Source: Pseudomonas vlassakiae (GTDB lineage Bacteria > Pseudomonadota > Gammaproteobacteria > Pseudomonadales > Pseudomonadaceae). From it: DNA of 64,000 nucleotides. The position numbers were made by a program, and so were the translations under genes. Below the pieces are notes generated by a model. It was not told the origin of the DNA and made no database searches. It saw only the letters and a program-made list of their open reading frames with translations. Shown here one piece after another: positions 27,464-35,520 of this stretch; the stretch's first letter is position 1; every line of letters begins with the position of its first letter. The stretch is taken from contig NZ_JABWRP020000021.1 of NCBI RefSeq assembly GCF_014269035.2, positions 1 to 64,000 on the forward strand, read 5' to 3'.

Positions 27464-29242
27464 TTATAGACCGAGTTTGCCGCGAACGCGCGTCAGAATC
27501 TGCGCAAATTCGCCGGCGTTTATCTCGCCAACGACCCGATCGCTGGTCATTTCGCTGCCGTTCGCCGCAAAGAACAGCAGCGCAGGCGGGCCGAACAGTT
27601 GATAGCGGTCAAGCAGCGTGCGCTGCTCGGCGCTGCTTTCGGTGATGTCGAAGCGCAGCAGTTTGAAGCCGCTCAATTGCCCTTGGACCTGCGGCGCATT
27701 GAGCACGTCGTGTTCGATCACCTTGCAACTGATGCACCAGTCGGCGTACCAGTCCAGCAGCACCGGTTGGCCAGCCGCCTTGGCCTCGACCAGGGCTGCG
27801 TCCAGTGCGGCCGGGGAGGTGACGGTTTGCCAGGCATCGGCCTTGGGCACCGCACCGCTGACTGTGGCGGCGGCGGGGGACGGCAATGGGCGCAGCGGGT
27901 CGCCCTGGCCGCTCAGCGCACCGTACCAGCAGGCCAACGCATACACCAGCAACGCCAGGCCCACCAGTTGTGACAGGCGCTGGCGTGGTGGCTTGACCAC
28001 GAATTCCAGGGCACCGAGGAACAGCGCCACCCCAGCTGCCAGGAAACCTACCAGCAACAAGGTCGCCGGCCCCGGCAGCACGCGGCTGAGCAGAGCGATG
28101 GCCAGGCCCAGCAGCAAGACGCCGATAGCGTTCTTCACGGTATTCAGCCAAGGGCCGCTCTTCGGCAACCAGGCTGCTCCCCCTGTGGCAATCATCAGCA
28201 AGGGGGCGCCCATGCCCAGGCCCAGGGCGAACAGTTTGAGCGCACCGCCCAGCGCATCGCCGCTGGCGCTGATGTACAACAAGGCACCGGCCAGCGGCGC
28301 CGACACGCAGGGTGAGACCAGCAGGCTGGAGAGCACACCGAGCACGGCCGCACCCAGCAGCGAGCCGCCTCGTGTGTGGTTGGCGACGTTGTTGAGGCGG
28401 TTGCTCAGGGCTTGGGGCAACTTGAGTTCGAACAGGCCGAACATGGCCAGGGCGAACACCACGAAGAACAACGCGAAAGGCACCAGTACCCAGGCCGACT
28501 GCAGGCGTGCCTGCAGGTTCAGGCCGGCGCCGAACAGGCCCATCAGCGCGCCGAGCCCGGCGAAGCTGGCGGCCATCGGCAGCACATAGGCCAGCGACAG
28601 CGCAAGGCCTCGCAGGCCGCCGACCTGGCCCCGCAGGACCACGCCTGAAAGGATCGGCAGCATCGGCAGCACGCAAGGGGTAAAGGTCAGGCCGACCCCG
28701 GCGAGAAAGAACAGCAGCAGTGACCTCCAGCTCCAGCCCTGTTCGCTGCCTGCAGGCACGGCGGCGCCAGCAGCGGGAGCTTCGCCATCAATGTTCAGGC
28801 GCGCGGTTTCCGGTGGGTAGCACAGACCCTTGTCGGCGCAGCCCTGATAGCCCACCAGCAGGGTGAAGGCGCGGGCGTCGGTGCGTGGGATCTCGATGTC
28901 GAGCACGCCGTGGTAGACCTCGACGTCGCCGAAGAACTCGTCATGCTTGGCTTCGCCCTTGGGGATGTTCGGCGCGCCCAGGGCGATGTCCGCCGGTTCC
29001 GTGCGGAAGTTGAAGCGATGGCGGTACAGGTAGTAACCGTCGGTGGCGACGAAGCGCAGCTTGAGGGTTTGCGAGTCGGCCTGCACCAGGCTGAGCTTGA
29101 AAGCCTCGTGCACCGGCAGGAAATCGGCATTGTTGGACAACGAAGCGGCGCCGAGGGTGGCGCTGGGGCGGTTGTCGAGCAGGCCTGAAGCGAAGGCAGG
29201 GCTGGCCAGCAGCAGGAAAAGCAGGAAAAACAGGCGGCGCAT
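27464..29242 (-). CDS. dsbD: Thiol:disulfide interchange protein DsbD
   Basis: Carries electrons from cytosolic thioredoxin to the periplasm. 592 residues: signal peptide (MRRLFFLLFLLLASPAFA), periplasmic alpha domain with the GYQGCADKGLCYPPE cysteine pair, eight-helix transmembrane beta domain with cysteines in FTPCVLPMLPIL and VSPCVSAP, and a C-terminal thioredoxin-like gamma domain with WYADWCISCK. I chose ATG 29242 because it begins the signal peptide. Supports cytochrome c maturation and disulfide isomerisation. Confidence 0.95.
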   Translation of the reverse strand: MRRLFFLLFLLLASPAFASGLLDNRPSATLGAASLSNNADFLPVHEAFKLSLVQADSQTLKLRFVATDGYYLYRHRFNFRTEPADIALGAPNIPKGEAKHDEFFGDVEVYHGVLDIEIPRTDARAFTLLVGYQGCADKGLCYPPETARLNIDGEAPAAGAAVPAGSEQGWSWRSLLLFFLAGVGLTFTPCVLPMLPILSGVVLRGQVGGLRGLALSLAYVLPMAASFAGLGALMGLFGAGLNLQARLQSAWVLVPFALFFVVFALAMFGLFELKLPQALSNRLNNVANHTRGGSLLGAAVLGVLSSLLVSPCVSAPLAGALLYISASGDALGGALKLFALGLGMGAPLLMIATGGAAWLPKSGPWLNTVKNAIGVLLLGLAIALLSRVLPGPATLLLVGFLAAGVALFLGALEFVVKPPRQRLSQLVGLALLVYALACWYGALSGQGDPLRPLPSPAAATVSGAVPKADAWQTVTSPAALDAALVEAKAAGQPVLLDWYADWCISCKVIEHDVLNAPQVQGQLSGFKLLRFDITESSAEQRTLLDRYQLFGPPALLFFAANGSEMTSDRVVGEINAGEFAQILTRVRGKLGL

Positions 29243-29347
29243 GGCGGACTCGCGAGGTGGAACGTGCCCGCATGATAACGGAGTTGGCGCAGGTTGAAAG
29301 GGACGGCGACACAAGGCCGCTTGCAACCTTGAAGCGTGCACCGAACC

Positions 29348-29464
29348 TGTGGGAGCGGCCTTGTGTCGCGAAAGGGCCGCAACGCGGCCCCGGCAATATC
29401 AGCTGTGATACACAAATCCTGGGGGCGCTTCGCACCCCTTTCGCGACACGAGGCCGCTCCCACA
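29348..29464. repeat. 117-bp REP doublet between dsbD and the chemoreceptor gene
   Basis: Left unit starts TGTGGGAGCGGCCTTGTGTC and includes the GGGCCGCAACGCGGCCC hairpin. The right unit is an inverted copy ending GAGGCCGCTCCCACA. Same length and plan as the doublet at 44604-44720. Confidence 0.8.
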
Positions 29465-29481
29465 TGTATAGCGTATGCCTG

Positions 29482-31443
29482 CTAGACTCTGAAGGCCCGC
29501 ACCGCCTTGCTCAGCTCTCCGCCCAGGCTCAGCAGTTGCTCACCCTGCTCACGCCCTTCGCCAATGCGCTGCAGGTTGTCTTCACCCAACGCGTGAATCC
29601 GCTCGCTATGGTCACGAATCTCACTCACCGCGCCAGTCTGTTGCGCGGTGAGGTCGGCAATGCGTACCGCCGTATCGGCGATCGTGCGGATCGCGCTGAC
29701 GATCTCATCCAGCGCGCCATCGGCGGCCTGGGCCTGGTTGGCGGTGGTTTCGGCGTGTTCGAGCTGGGTGCGCATGCCGGCCACCGACTCCCGCGCCGCC
29801 TGCTGCAAACGGTCGATCAGTGCCTGGATCTCACCGGTAGCCCCCGTGGTGCGCTGCGCCAGTGAGCGTACCTCGTCGGCCACCACCGCGAAGCCACGGC
29901 CCATCTCGCCTGCACGGGCGGCCTCGATGGCGGCATTCAATGCCAGCAGGTTGGTCTGCTCGGCGATGGAACGAATCACCGTCAACACCCCGCCGATGGT
30001 CGCCGATTCCTCGGCCAGCTGTTCGATCATCCGCGCGTTGCCCTGCACCTCGTCGACCAGCGCCCGCAGCCCCGAGAGGCTCTGGCCGATCACCGCCTGG
30101 CCCTGTTCCACCGCACGCCCGGCATCGCGGCTGGCATCGGCGGCGGAGCTGGCGTCGCCGGCCACTTGCTGGATGGTCGCTTCCAGCTCGCCCAGCGCAT
30201 CGCGAATCTGCCCGGTGTCGCCGGCCTGGCGCTCGGCGCCGTCGTGCAGGGCGGCACTCATCCCGGCCAGGGCGTGGCTGCTGCCGGCGACCTGCTCGGC
30301 GTTGTGGCGAATGGTGCCGACCAGCTCCACCAGGTAGTGGCGCAGGCGGTTGAGCGATTCCGCTATATCGTGCAGCTCGCGGTTGGTCTTGCCCAGCACG
30401 ACAGGCTCGGCAAAGTTGCCTTCGGCCCAGCGCGACAGGGCTGGCGCCAGGCTGGTCAGGGTGCGGGCCAGGCGCCGTTGCAAGGTGTCGACGAGCAAGG
30501 CGATGAGCAGGATCAGGCCGATCATCAGCGCCTGCATGCTGCGCACTTCGCTGGCAATCTTCGCGTGCTGGCCGCGCACTTCCGGCTCCAGGCCGGCGAT
30601 GGCCTGTTGCACGGCTTCCAGCCGCTGGTTGGTGCTGGCGGCCAGCGCAGTGCGGCGCTCGATCTGTTCGCGGGTGCGTTGCAGCTCGGCGGGATAGCGG
30701 TTGAGCAGGCTTTGCAACTCGCGCTTGAGGCTGACCGCCACGTCTTCCTGTTGCCCATCGGCCTGGGACTCCAGGCCCATCATGGCAGCGAAGTCGTCGG
30801 CGCCGGATGCGGCGGCTCGGGTCACGCCCAGCAGCGGCAGGCCGTCGATGATTTGCGCCTGGTTGCGGATCAGTTGCAGTTCGCGCTCGACCTCGTCGGC
30901 CAGTTCGGCGCGGCCGCTGCTGACCAGTTTGTCCCGGGCCAGCGACAACCGGCCCAGATGCACGCTGGCGTCGAGCAATGGCACCAGGTAGCGGTTGGCT
31001 TCGCTGTTGCCGCTGTCGCGGGCATAGGCGGTCAGCTGTTCGAAGTTGGCACCCAGTTCGCGCTCGGCCTGCAGCAGCAGCGCCTGCGGGTCGCCGGCCA
31101 GCTTGCCGGCGGCTAGCAGTTCGTTGGCGGTGAAGGCCTGCAAGGTGCCCAGGCTCGGGCGCAGCCTGCTGGCGAGTGCTGGCGGCCAGTCGGTCAATGA
31201 GGCTTCGAGCTGCTTGTTGGCCTCGACGGCCGCGGCGTGGCGCAAGGCATCGCCACTGCCCAGGTAAGCCTGGATATTGCGCGCAGCCTGGTTCTGAAAC
31301 TGCTGCGACAGGCCCAGGTAGCGCTCCATCAACTGATAGGGCCGCTCCAGGGCGCGTTGCGACCACCACAGGGTCGCACCCAGGGCGATGCAGACGGTCA
31401 CCAGCAACAGGGTGTTGAAATTGGTCAGCCACTTCAGGCGCAT
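29482..31443 (-). CDS. Methyl-accepting chemotaxis protein
   Basis: 653 residues: first membrane helix (FNTLLLVTVCIALGATLWW), a large periplasmic mostly helical sensor of about 250 residues, second helix (ALMIGLILLIALLV), HAMP, and the signalling domain with the hairpin tip around NLLALNAAIEAARAGEMG. It lies 105 bases downstream of the diguanylate cyclase on the same strand and upstream of dsbD. P. aeruginosa has ctpL, a phosphate chemoreceptor, in this position, so a CtpL-like role is possible but unproven. Confidence 0.92.
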   Translation of the reverse strand: MRLKWLTNFNTLLLVTVCIALGATLWWSQRALERPYQLMERYLGLSQQFQNQAARNIQAYLGSGDALRHAAAVEANKQLEASLTDWPPALASRLRPSLGTLQAFTANELLAAGKLAGDPQALLLQAERELGANFEQLTAYARDSGNSEANRYLVPLLDASVHLGRLSLARDKLVSSGRAELADEVERELQLIRNQAQIIDGLPLLGVTRAAASGADDFAAMMGLESQADGQQEDVAVSLKRELQSLLNRYPAELQRTREQIERRTALAASTNQRLEAVQQAIAGLEPEVRGQHAKIASEVRSMQALMIGLILLIALLVDTLQRRLARTLTSLAPALSRWAEGNFAEPVVLGKTNRELHDIAESLNRLRHYLVELVGTIRHNAEQVAGSSHALAGMSAALHDGAERQAGDTGQIRDALGELEATIQQVAGDASSAADASRDAGRAVEQGQAVIGQSLSGLRALVDEVQGNARMIEQLAEESATIGGVLTVIRSIAEQTNLLALNAAIEAARAGEMGRGFAVVADEVRSLAQRTTGATGEIQALIDRLQQAARESVAGMRTQLEHAETTANQAQAADGALDEIVSAIRTIADTAVRIADLTAQQTGAVSEIRDHSERIHALGEDNLQRIGEGREQGEQLLSLGGELSKAVRAFRV

Positions 31444-31548
31444 AGCCGCGAACTTCCTGCGGGGGAGTCGAGAGATAGGTGCCTGAATTTATGGCGAATT
31501 TGTTACCAGGTGATGACGATGATGGCGTTGAGCTATTGCTGGCGACGG

Positions 31549-32928
31549 TTACGGTTCGACCCGGACCACGCAGTTACGCCCGGCATGCTTGGCTCGGTAC
31601 AACGCCTCGTCCGCCGTGCTGGCCATGCTCAATGCATCCAGCTCATCCTCCAGCTGCACCACCCCGGCACTGAAGGTGCATCGCAGATCTTCCGGCTGCG
31701 CCGGGTACAGGATCTCGGCAAAGCGCCGGCGAATCTCGTCCAGCACCTTGTACGCGGCTTCCAGCGAGGTGTTGGGCATGACGATGGCGAACTCCTCGCC
31801 ACCATAGCGGCCAATGAAGTCGGTCTTGCGCAGGCGTTGCTTGAGGAACAGCGCCAGGCTCTTGATCACCCGGTCGCCCATGGGGTGGCCATGGCGGTCG
31901 TTGATTTTCTTGAAGTGGTCGATGTCGAGCATGGCGAAGCTCAGCGGTTGCCGCTCGCGTCGGGCGCGGTAGCTGCAGTCTTCGAGCAATTGCAGGATGT
32001 GCGTGTGGTTGTACAGCCCGGTCAGGCTGTCGCGGACCATGCGGGCCTTGAGGTGGCGGGCGCGGGCGGCGCGGTTGCGCACGGTGGTGATCAGGTGTCG
32101 CGAGCGTACCGGCTTGGTCAGGAAGTCGTCGCCACCCTCGCTCATCGCGTCGAGCTGCTTGTCCAGGTCGTCCTCGGCGGACAGGTAGATGATCGGCACG
32201 CTCACGTAACGGTCATTGTGCCGGATCACCTTGGCCAGCTCCGGGCCCGAGCACGTCGGCATGTAGAGGTCGAGGATGATCAGGTCGGGCTGGAAATCGG
32301 CGAGCTCGACCATGGCGCGGATCGGGTCGTTCAGGCTGCGGGTCAGCATCCCGGCGCTGGCCAGTACCCGTTCGGTATGCAGGGCCTGGGCGCGGGAGTC
32401 GTCGACGATCAGCACGCGCAAGGGGTCTTGCTGTGCGTGGCTGGTCATGGCTTCGAGCTTTTCCAGCAGGCTGGAGGCTTCCAGGGTACCGGTCAGGAAC
32501 GCCTGGCCACCGGCGCGCACTGCGGCCAGGCGGGTCGGCGTATCGGCCTCGTGCAGGCTGAAGAACAGCAACGGTATGGGTTGCGCCTGGCCCCGTTGCG
32601 CCAGCGCGGCCAATGGCAAGCCAGCACCGGGGCCGGCGAAGTCGACATCCATGACGATGGCGGCCGGAGGCTGTTCGGCCAGCGATGCCAGAAACGCACT
32701 GGCGCAAGGCTGCGGCTGCGCGCTCAGGCCGAAGAATTCCAGCTGCTGGGCGAGGCGCTCGGCACGCTCGTGGTCGTGCAGCAGCAGGTAGACCGGTTTG
32801 CGTGCGGCGGGCAGCTCCAGCTGATCGGGCTGGTCGTCATGGCGCAGGCGCGTGCGCGACAGGCGCTGCAACAGCTGTTCGAGCTCCTGCGATAGGCGCT
32901 CCTGGCTCGGCTCCGCGGCTTGGGTCAT
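31549..32928 (-). CDS. Diguanylate cyclase with two receiver domains (GcbA-like)
   Basis: 459 residues. Receiver 1 (about 45-160) looks degenerate: LLHDH replaces the acidic pocket and there is no clear K-P near its end. Receiver 2 (170-285) is complete, with IVDDS, phospho-acceptor Asp220 and TKP at 271-273. The C-terminal GGDEF domain has an active-site GGEEF (376-380) and an RxxD inhibitory site, RKTD (367-370), so it should make cyclic di-GMP with product inhibition. The position next to dsbD and a chemoreceptor matches P. aeruginosa gcbA (PA4843). No symbol assigned because orthology was not tested. Confidence 0.92.
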   Translation of the reverse strand: MTQAAEPSQERLSQELEQLLQRLSRTRLRHDDQPDQLELPAARKPVYLLLHDHERAERLAQQLEFFGLSAQPQPCASAFLASLAEQPPAAIVMDVDFAGPGAGLPLAALAQRGQAQPIPLLFFSLHEADTPTRLAAVRAGGQAFLTGTLEASSLLEKLEAMTSHAQQDPLRVLIVDDSRAQALHTERVLASAGMLTRSLNDPIRAMVELADFQPDLIILDLYMPTCSGPELAKVIRHNDRYVSVPIIYLSAEDDLDKQLDAMSEGGDDFLTKPVRSRHLITTVRNRAARARHLKARMVRDSLTGLYNHTHILQLLEDCSYRARRERQPLSFAMLDIDHFKKINDRHGHPMGDRVIKSLALFLKQRLRKTDFIGRYGGEEFAIVMPNTSLEAAYKVLDEIRRRFAEILYPAQPEDLRCTFSAGVVQLEDELDALSMASTADEALYRAKHAGRNCVVRVEP

Positions 32929-33174
32929 GTCCTGGCTACTTGTCAGTGGGCTATGCAGGTTCGATGATGGCTCTATGCTAGCACCACTTTTTGCCCCCGT
33001 ACGTGCGCCGCATCAACAAAGGCTGGCGAACGAATATTCAGTTACTGACTCATTGGTCGCTTATGCGTACGGCAGTGTCTGCTTTATAGTGCTGCGACGC
33101 GGGCTTGCCGTGGCACCCTGGCGCTGGCCTGTGGTCCAAGCCCTGAACCGTCGTGACTGATTAAGGACAAAGCC

Positions 33175-34242
33175 ATGCTGGACTGGAAAAACCGCGAGGC
33201 CAAAGCCGAGCCCCGCGAGCGTGTGGATGGCCGCGGCGCCGCAGCCCGTAGCTACCTTGGCGGGCTGTGGAGCCGAGCCCTGGGAACCCTCATCGGGTTG
33301 TACCTGCTGGTCTGCATCGGCCTGGGCTGGTACTGGAGCCAGGAGCCGAAGCTGTTCCCGGTACAGCAGAATGCCCAGGCCGCCGCTGAGCGCAGCGGCC
33401 AGCAGATGGTAGTCGGCTACACCACCATCGAAACCCTCAAGACCGTGGCCGGCACCTTGCTGAACAAGCCGGGCGGGTACATTTCCAACGACCGCTTCCC
33501 GCCGGGCCTGTGGATGGACAACATGCCGAGCTGGGAGTACGGCGTGTTGGTGCAGGTGCGTGACCTGTCCCGTGCCCTGCGCAAGGATTTTGCCCGTTCG
33601 CAGTCGCAGTCCACCGAAGATGCCGACCTGGCCAAGGCCGAGCCGCGCTTCAACTTCGATAACAAGAGCTGGATCCTGCCTTCGAGCGAGTCGGAATTCG
33701 AAGAGGGCATCAAGTCGCTGACCCGTTACCAGACCCGTCTGGCCGCTGGCGACAAGGGCGCGATCTTCTATACCCGTGCCGACAACCTGAACAACTGGCT
33801 GGGTGACGTGGCCACCCGGCTGGGTTCGCTGTCGCAGCGCCTGTCGGCCAGCGTTGGACGGGTCAAGCTCAACACCACCCTGAAGACCGAGTCGGTCGTT
33901 GCCGGCCAGGCGCCACAGGTGGATGAAGAACTGGTGGAAACCCCATGGCTGCAGATCGACAACGTGTTCTACGAAGCCCGTGGCCAGGCCTGGGCGCTGT
34001 CGCACCTGCTGCGAGCCATCGAAGTCGACTTCGCCGACGTGCTGGCGAAGAAGAACGCCACCGTCAGCGTGCGCCAGATCATCCGTGAGCTGGAAGCCTC
34101 GCAGGAGCCGCTGTGGAGCCCGATGGTGCTCAATGGCAGCGGCTTCGGCATGTGGGCCAACCACTCGCTGGTCATGGCCAACTACATTTCCCGGGCCAAC
34201 GCTGCGGTCATCGACCTGCGTCAGCTGCTGTCGCAGGGTTGA
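33175..34242 (+). CDS. DUF2333 family membrane-anchored protein
   Basis: 355 residues with one membrane helix near the N-terminus (about 37-54, GTLIGLYLLVCIGLGWYW) and a large soluble, probably periplasmic remainder. I recognise the DUF2333 family by features such as DRFPPGLWMDNMPSWEYG; no function is known to me. ATG 33175 has an AAGGAC site. Divergent from the diguanylate cyclase, with a 246-base gap. The Nudix gene follows after 2 bases, so the two are an operon. Confidence 0.82.
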   Translation: MLDWKNREAKAEPRERVDGRGAAARSYLGGLWSRALGTLIGLYLLVCIGLGWYWSQEPKLFPVQQNAQAAAERSGQQMVVGYTTIETLKTVAGTLLNKPGGYISNDRFPPGLWMDNMPSWEYGVLVQVRDLSRALRKDFARSQSQSTEDADLAKAEPRFNFDNKSWILPSSESEFEEGIKSLTRYQTRLAAGDKGAIFYTRADNLNNWLGDVATRLGSLSQRLSASVGRVKLNTTLKTESVVAGQAPQVDEELVETPWLQIDNVFYEARGQAWALSHLLRAIEVDFADVLAKKNATVSVRQIIRELEASQEPLWSPMVLNGSGFGMWANHSLVMANYISRANAAVIDLRQLLSQG

Positions 34243-34244
34243 GC

Positions 34245-34781
34245 ATGGCGATCAGCGCCAACGAGGCCGCCCACCGGGCGGCTTCCGACCGTGAGCTGGT
34301 CACCTGGGTCGACGAAGCCGACCAGGTACTTGGCGCGCTGCCCAGGGCCGAGCTGCGCGAGCGTGGCCTGATCGGCCGCTGCACGTTCATCCTGTTGTTC
34401 AACAGTGCCGGTGAGCTGTGTGTGCACCGGCGTGCCCTGAGCAAGGCACTGTACCCAGGTTATTGGGACGTGGCGGCCGGTGGCATGGTGACGGCAGGGG
34501 AGGCTTATGACGATTCGGCTGCCCGCGAGCTGGCTGAAGAACTGGGGATCGAAGGCGTCGAACTGCGCTTTCATGAGCGGTTCTATTTTGATATGCCGGA
34601 CAACCACCTGTGGTGCGCGGTGTATTCGGCCGTGTCGGATGCCCCCCTGCGATTGCAGCCGGAGGAAGTGATCGAGGCGAAATTCGTCAGCCTTGAACAG
34701 GCCGAGCAAGAAAGCCTGATAAAGCCTTATTGCCCGGACTCGCTGGCGGCGTTGCAGCGCTACAAGGCCGGCCTGGAATGA
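34245..34781 (+). CDS. Nudix hydrolase
   Basis: 178 residues with the complete Nudix box, GGMVTAGEAYDDSAARELAE followed by ELG, which fits G-x5-E-x7-REU-x-EE-x-G-U. The preceding segment (CVHRRALSKALYPGYWD) resembles the YfcD/isopentenyl-diphosphate-isomerase-like subgroup, but the substrate cannot be read from sequence. I chose ATG 34245, immediately after the DUF2333 stop; the longer frame is a shadow of that gene. Confidence 0.9.
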   Translation: MAISANEAAHRAASDRELVTWVDEADQVLGALPRAELRERGLIGRCTFILLFNSAGELCVHRRALSKALYPGYWDVAAGGMVTAGEAYDDSAARELAEELGIEGVELRFHERFYFDMPDNHLWCAVYSAVSDAPLRLQPEEVIEAKFVSLEQAEQESLIKPYCPDSLAALQRYKAGLE

Positions 34782-34843
34782 AGCACGGGCCGCACAGCGG
34801 CGCCAAGGTCGCAAAACATTCGCAAAATGGCGCATTCCGCTAC

Positions 34844-34872
34844 TTAGCAAGGGCCTGATTTATCGTTACACT
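34844..34872 (+). promoter_or_regulatory. Possible sigma-70 promoter of the SUI1 gene
   Basis: TTAGCA, 17 bases, TACACT, followed at once by a GC-rich hairpin (34870-34898; ACTGCG-x-GCCC paired with GGGC and CGCAGT). Each box matches the consensus at four of six positions. Confidence 0.35.
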
Positions 34873-34997
34873 GCGCGCCCTTTTCGGGCTGCCGCAGTTC
34901 CTGCAGCAGTAGCGCCGCCCCTGCCAGAGTGGGGCTTCGCGGTCGGCCTCAACCTTAAGGCACGACCAGTTTTTGTCCTCAGCACAGAGGAACAAAA

Positions 34998-35369
34998 GTG
35001 GCCAAGAAAGCTTCTTCCTTCGCCGCCCTTGGCGGTCTCGTTTACTCCACCGATGCCGGTCGGCACTGCCCCGATTGTGGCCAGCCGGTGGACGCCTGCA
35101 TCTGCAAGCAGCACGTCATCCCTGAAGGTGACGGCATCGCCCGTGTGCGTCGTGAAAGCAAGGGGCGTGGCGGCAAGACCGTGACGACCGTCACCGGCGT
35201 GCCGCTGCCGCTCGACCAGCTCAAGGAGCTGGCCACCACCCTCAAGCGCCGTTGCGGTACAGGCGGAGCGCTGAAGGATGGGGTCATCGAGATCCAGGGC
35301 GACCATGTCGAGCTGCTGATCGCTGAGCTGATCAAGCAGGGCTTCAAGGCGAAAAAGTCCGGCGGCTGA
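34998..35369 (+). CDS. SUI1-family translation initiation factor-like protein (YciH type)
   Basis: 123 residues. The C-terminal part (about 50-120) is a SUI1/eIF1 domain (VTTVTGVPLPLDQLKELA, then GDHVELLIAELIKQGFK). The N-terminus carries a four-cysteine knuckle, Cys24, 27, 34 and 36 (CPDCGQPVDACIC), suggesting a zinc site. The start is GTG 34998 behind an AGAGG site. E. coli YciH influences initiation fidelity; a similar role is inferred. Confidence 0.88.
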   Translation: MAKKASSFAALGGLVYSTDAGRHCPDCGQPVDACICKQHVIPEGDGIARVRRESKGRGGKTVTTVTGVPLPLDQLKELATTLKRRCGTGGALKDGVIEIQGDHVELLIAELIKQGFKAKKSGG

Positions 35370-35463
35370 TACGCCCAGGCGATTTTTTGCCCAACGCTTT
35401 CTAAACTCGTTCCCGTGATCTGGGTCTACCCAGGGCACGGACGAATCGTCATTTTCGGCTTTT

Positions 35464-35494
35464 ACACTGCGCCCGCCTCCTTGCGGGGCAGTGT
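35464..35494 (+). other. Strong hairpin in the speA leader
   Basis: ACACTGC-x-CCCGC pairs with GCGGG-GCAGTGT over CTCCTT, a 12-bp stem ending 26 bases before the speA ATG. No T run follows, so it is not a typical terminator for the SUI1 gene. The SUI1 leader has a similar ACTGCG...CGCAGT hairpin. Confidence 0.55.
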
Positions 35495-35520
35495 CTTCGA
35501 CTTATCTATAGGGGACTTCA

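Noticed and set aside
31444..31548. GCCATAAA as a FliA -10 upstream of the first chemoreceptor gene
   Set aside because: No TAAA-like -35 at the required 15-base distance.
33061..33090. TTATGC-N18-TATAGT as a promoter for the DUF2333 gene
   Set aside because: Plausible -10 but weak -35 and long spacer; not enough to list.
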